18,612 bases of DNA, taken from positions 9,349 to 27,960 of the forward strand of contig CAUDNR010000619.1 in the NCBI GenBank assembly GCA_958430865.1. Direction: 5' to 3'. The stretch comes from Entrophospora sp. SA101. Taxonomy: Eukaryota > Glomeromycota > Glomeromycetes > Entrophosporales > Entrophosporaceae. Each line of letters starts with the position of its first letter. The first letter of the stretch is position 1. This document shows positions 16,011 to 18,612 of this stretch, piece after piece. The position numbers were made by a program, and so were the translations under genes. Below the pieces are notes generated by a model. That model saw only the letters and a list, made by a program, of their open reading frames with translations, was not told the origin of the DNA and did not search any database.

Positions 16011-16573
16011 TTTTTTTTTTTTTTTTTTTTGAAAAAATAAATTTTGTTTGTACAATATAAATATAATCTAAATAAGGATATCACGCACCCAACCTGCCAA
16101 TAAAATTGGATGTTTTCATGATGCTACGCAAATTTGCAGAAAAATACGATTTTAATATAAATGATTATTTATTTCTAACCAACTAATTAATATGACTTAA
16201 TTGAATTTATTATATAGTCAAACTGGCTAACAATTTATATATGAATTAATTATATGCATGAATATTATTATATTAATCGGAGGAATCATTGTTATAAATT
16301 ACTAGGAAGATTATTATTCTTGTGTCAAGATAATTATTTATATGAAAAATATTACATGTTCTTTTTATAAGAAAATACCTATTAGTAACCTGTGTAATTT
16401 ACATTTTGACAAAAACTACCTCATGCCGTTAATTATCAAATTAATGCTGATGTTAAATGTTTGCTGTCAATAATAGTATCATATGTCATTACGCAATATA
16501 ATATAACAATAATCAATATATTGTATAACTAAGATTACAAAAAAACTCTTTAAACAATTTTAAATGTTATTAA
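16011..16573. repeat. Upstream region of truncated F-box copy, duplicate of 17921-18419
   Basis: This non-coding stretch aligns along nearly its whole length with 17921-18419, for example GGAGGAATCATTGTTATAAA and GCTGATGTTAAATGTTTGCT. The similarity ends together at ATTAATT (about 16573 and 18419), marking a tandem duplication boundary. It contains about 100 bp absent from the other copy (see 16054-16162). Confidence 0.85.
16054..16162. repeat. About 100-bp copy-specific segment flanked by 9-bp direct repeats
   Basis: AATATAAAT at 16054-16062 and 16154-16162 brackets 91 bp that the sister copy lacks, where one AATATAAAT remains. It looks like a small insertion with a 9-bp target duplication, or a deletion between short repeats in the other copy. 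No terminal inverted repeats are seen. Confidence 0.6.
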
Positions 16574-17920
16574 TTAATTTAAAAAACCTAAATCTTGATA
16601 TTTTTTTAATATTTTGCTTAATGCATCACCTTCATTACCATAATCATGAAATTTCATTGTTAAAGGTTTGGGTCCTCTCCAATTCTTCATTAGAATAGCC
16701 AATGAATAGTCATTAATATTATAAACCTCACAAGTACAAATTATTGATCTTAATTTTTTTGGTAGTGTTTGATTTAATACTGTTAATATTTTATTGCCGT
16801 CTATTCCAGACAAATAAGTATGATTAAATCTAAAACTTTTTAACTTCACACAGTTATCAAATACTTCCATTAATTCTTGGTCTAATTTATTATCATAAAA
16901 TATAGATAAATTTTCTAAATTTTTGCAAGATTGTGCAATTGATTGAAACAGCCTTCCAAAAAACCCAATATCCTCTGGAACACCATCAAAATCCAGACTT
17001 TTAAGAGTTTTTCCATTGATATTAATAAAATCCGACAAGTCTGATAGGACTGGTTGATATGTAATATATACCCTCACAGATTCAATATTTTGCAATGAAA
17101 TATTTTTTAAATTATTTAGTTTGTGATCAGCAGTTAGTGCTAAAGTTTTTAAATTTTTAAATGTTGGTATTAATAAATCATTCAAATTATTTCCTCCATC
17201 ATAAGATGCATAAAAAGTTATTGATTGTGAATGTGTTAATATTGCTTCTTTTAATCCATCTGGTGAAATTTGATCCCTTGACTCAATAACTAAATATTTA
17301 ATTTGCTTTTGTGCTTTAATTAGCTGTGCCAATTTATATATATATATATCATTAATATCATAATATATTTTTAATGATTGAATATTCTTACAAACATTCA
17401 TTAATTTATCAAAAAATTCACTACTATTAGAATTAATATAATTTAATTCATAAAGATTCTGAAAAATATTATTAAATCTATAATGATTAATTAACAAATT
17501 CAAATCCATATATTCAGTAATATCAAGCCCTCTAATACCTGCTGAATGGTCTAAAATAAATTTTGTTAATCTATTTCGTAAAATTTGTAATGCACCAATT
17601 TTTATCAATTTAAGTTTATAAAAACTATGATGATTGAAAAGTATAGCACTAAATCTGGCATAATTATATAATGGTGGTTTCTCCAATAGTTTAAAATTTA
17701 ATTCAATGCAATTTCCAGTCAAGAAATCCTTGTCTTCTTCCAGTAAACAATTAATTAATATTTTGATGCTGTCTTTACAAACAAGTGGATTTTCCCATAA
17801 AGTTGGAATATTAATATTGTGCCATTGTTTGTTGACAAGAATACAAGAATATAATGTTTTATAGTCATATTTGATGTATTTGAATATTTCAGTTAGAAGT
17901 TCAGGTAGCAAACTTGTCAT
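16574..17920 (-). CDS. F-box/leucine-rich-repeat protein
   Basis: This 448-residue single-exon protein starts at the ATG at 17920. Residues 1-45 are an F-box (LPELLTEIFKYI, LYSCILVNKQWHNINIPTLWENP), the segment that docks on Skp1 in SCF ubiquitin ligases. Residues about 100-440 hold irregular leucine-rich repeats (LKLIKIGALQ, LKSLDFDG, CKNLENLSIF, CVKLKSFRF) that would choose the substrate. Length and start sequence are typical of the very large Rhizophagus F-box family. It is the intact member of a tandem duplication whose left copy is truncated. Introns are not needed. No viral feature; this is host DNA. Substrate unknown. Confidence 0.88.
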   Translation of the reverse strand: MTSLLPELLTEIFKYIKYDYKTLYSCILVNKQWHNINIPTLWENPLVCKDSIKILINCLLEEDKDFLTGNCIELNFKLLEKPPLYNYARFSAILFNHHSFYKLKLIKIGALQILRNRLTKFILDHSAGIRGLDITEYMDLNLLINHYRFNNIFQNLYELNYINSNSSEFFDKLMNVCKNIQSLKIYYDINDIYIYKLAQLIKAQKQIKYLVIESRDQISPDGLKEAILTHSQSITFYASYDGGNNLNDLLIPTFKNLKTLALTADHKLNNLKNISLQNIESVRVYITYQPVLSDLSDFININGKTLKSLDFDGVPEDIGFFGRLFQSIAQSCKNLENLSIFYDNKLDQELMEVFDNCVKLKSFRFNHTYLSGIDGNKILTVLNQTLPKKLRSIICTCEVYNINDYSLAILMKNWRGPKPLTMKFHDYGNEGDALSKILKKYQDLGFLN

Positions 17921-18612
17921 TTGTTTTCTTTTTTGAAAAATAGATTTTGTTTGTTGTACAATATAAATGATTATTTATTTTAACCAACTAATTAAAAGGA
18001 CTTGATTGAATTTATTATAGTCAAACTAGCTAACAATTTATATATGAATTAATCAAATAATGAAATATTTATGTAATAAATATATATAAGCATGAATATT
18101 ATTATATTAATTGGAGGAATCATTGTTATAAATTATTAGGAAGATTATTATTCTTGTATGGAAGGTAAGGTCAAGATAATTATTTATATGAAAAATATCA
18201 CATGTTCTTTTTATAAGAAAATTTACATTTGACAAAAACCACCCATGCTATTAATTATCAAATTAATGCTGATGTTAAATGTTTGCTGTCAATAATAGTA
18301 TCAGATGTCATTACACAATATAATATAATAATAATCAATAAATGTGTAACTAAAAATATAATAATAAATAAATAAGATTACAAAAAAAAACTCTTGAATA
18401 ATTTTAAATATCATTAATTCGTAATCCGTGAAACAACTGCAAAAAGTTGCCGATCATTAATATATTTTTGTGGCGATAATAAACATTATAATTTTCAGAA
18501 GTTTTGAGAATCTAACATTACCTCACGTGACCAACGTGAGTCAAGAAAATTACACGACCACGATAATTTTTATTTTATTTTAAAAAGAGTAACTATTAAA
18601 AACTAAATAGAA
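17921..18612. other. Upstream region of F-box gene and right flank
   Basis: 17921-18419 is the sister of 16011-16573 and presumably carries the promoter; no clear TATA is seen. Beyond 18419 the sequence is single-copy in this window. It contains CTCACGT (18522-18528) and ACGTGAG (18534-18540), a 7-bp inverted repeat with a 5-nt loop. No gene is seen to the window end. Confidence 0.6.

Overview
The window is AT-rich eukaryotic DNA whose best fit is an arbuscular-mycorrhizal fungus (Glomeromycotina, Rhizophagus-like). The evidence is: F-box/leucine-rich-repeat proteins starting MTSLLPELLTEIFKYI; a RING protein with a C-terminal domain I associate with large Rhizophagus families; a multi-exon gene with ordinary GT-AG introns; and tandem host gene duplicates. 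Placement rests on recognition of protein style, not on a search.

Inside this host DNA lie intron-less genes of viral type. From left to right: the C-terminal part of a Vsr/PD-(D/E)XK-like endonuclease (1-588, +); an A32-like FtsK/HerA packaging ATPase (636-1388, +); two orphan proteins (1427-1966 and 2496-3122, both -); and, further right, a tyrosine recombinase (9364-10452, -) and an 1103-residue primase-helicase with AEP primase, zinc and D5-type SF3 helicase modules (10701-14012, -). Two related small Cys/His proteins (14157-14507 and 15125-15361, +) follow. Recombinase plus D5 primase-helicase plus packaging ATPase is the replication, integration and packaging core of giant-virus or polinton-like-virus relatives. 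No capsid, protease or DNA polymerase gene is visible, so this is either part of a larger endogenous element or a reduced one. Large endogenous giant-virus regions are known from Rhizophagus.

The most striking non-coding structure is 14461-14845, between the two small Cys/His genes. It holds eleven copies of the 9-mer GTCAGYAGT in both orientations, including a perfect 24-bp inverted repeat around an AT-rich core. It looks like an iteron-type origin, a genome-end junction or a foldback element. Other repeats are: a repeat-dense spacer (2090-2480) that shares a motif with the D5 promoter region; an interrupted 34-bp GGCC array (15361-15640); and a 40-bp sequence found both after the D5 stop codon and inside that array.

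The middle (3123-9363) is mixed. It holds a three-exon gene (4063-5898, -) that I reconstructed from splice sites, a RING gene (6626-7645, -) whose stop lies in a tRNA-like relic, two small ORFs, and an F-box-less LRR protein (8255-8896, -). The right end (15651-18612) is a tandem duplication of an F-box/LRR gene. The left copy is cut after 104 residues exactly at a 22-bp near-perfect palindrome.

Several apparent starts in open frames are TTG or GTG. I moved these to the first ATG or to a splice acceptor.
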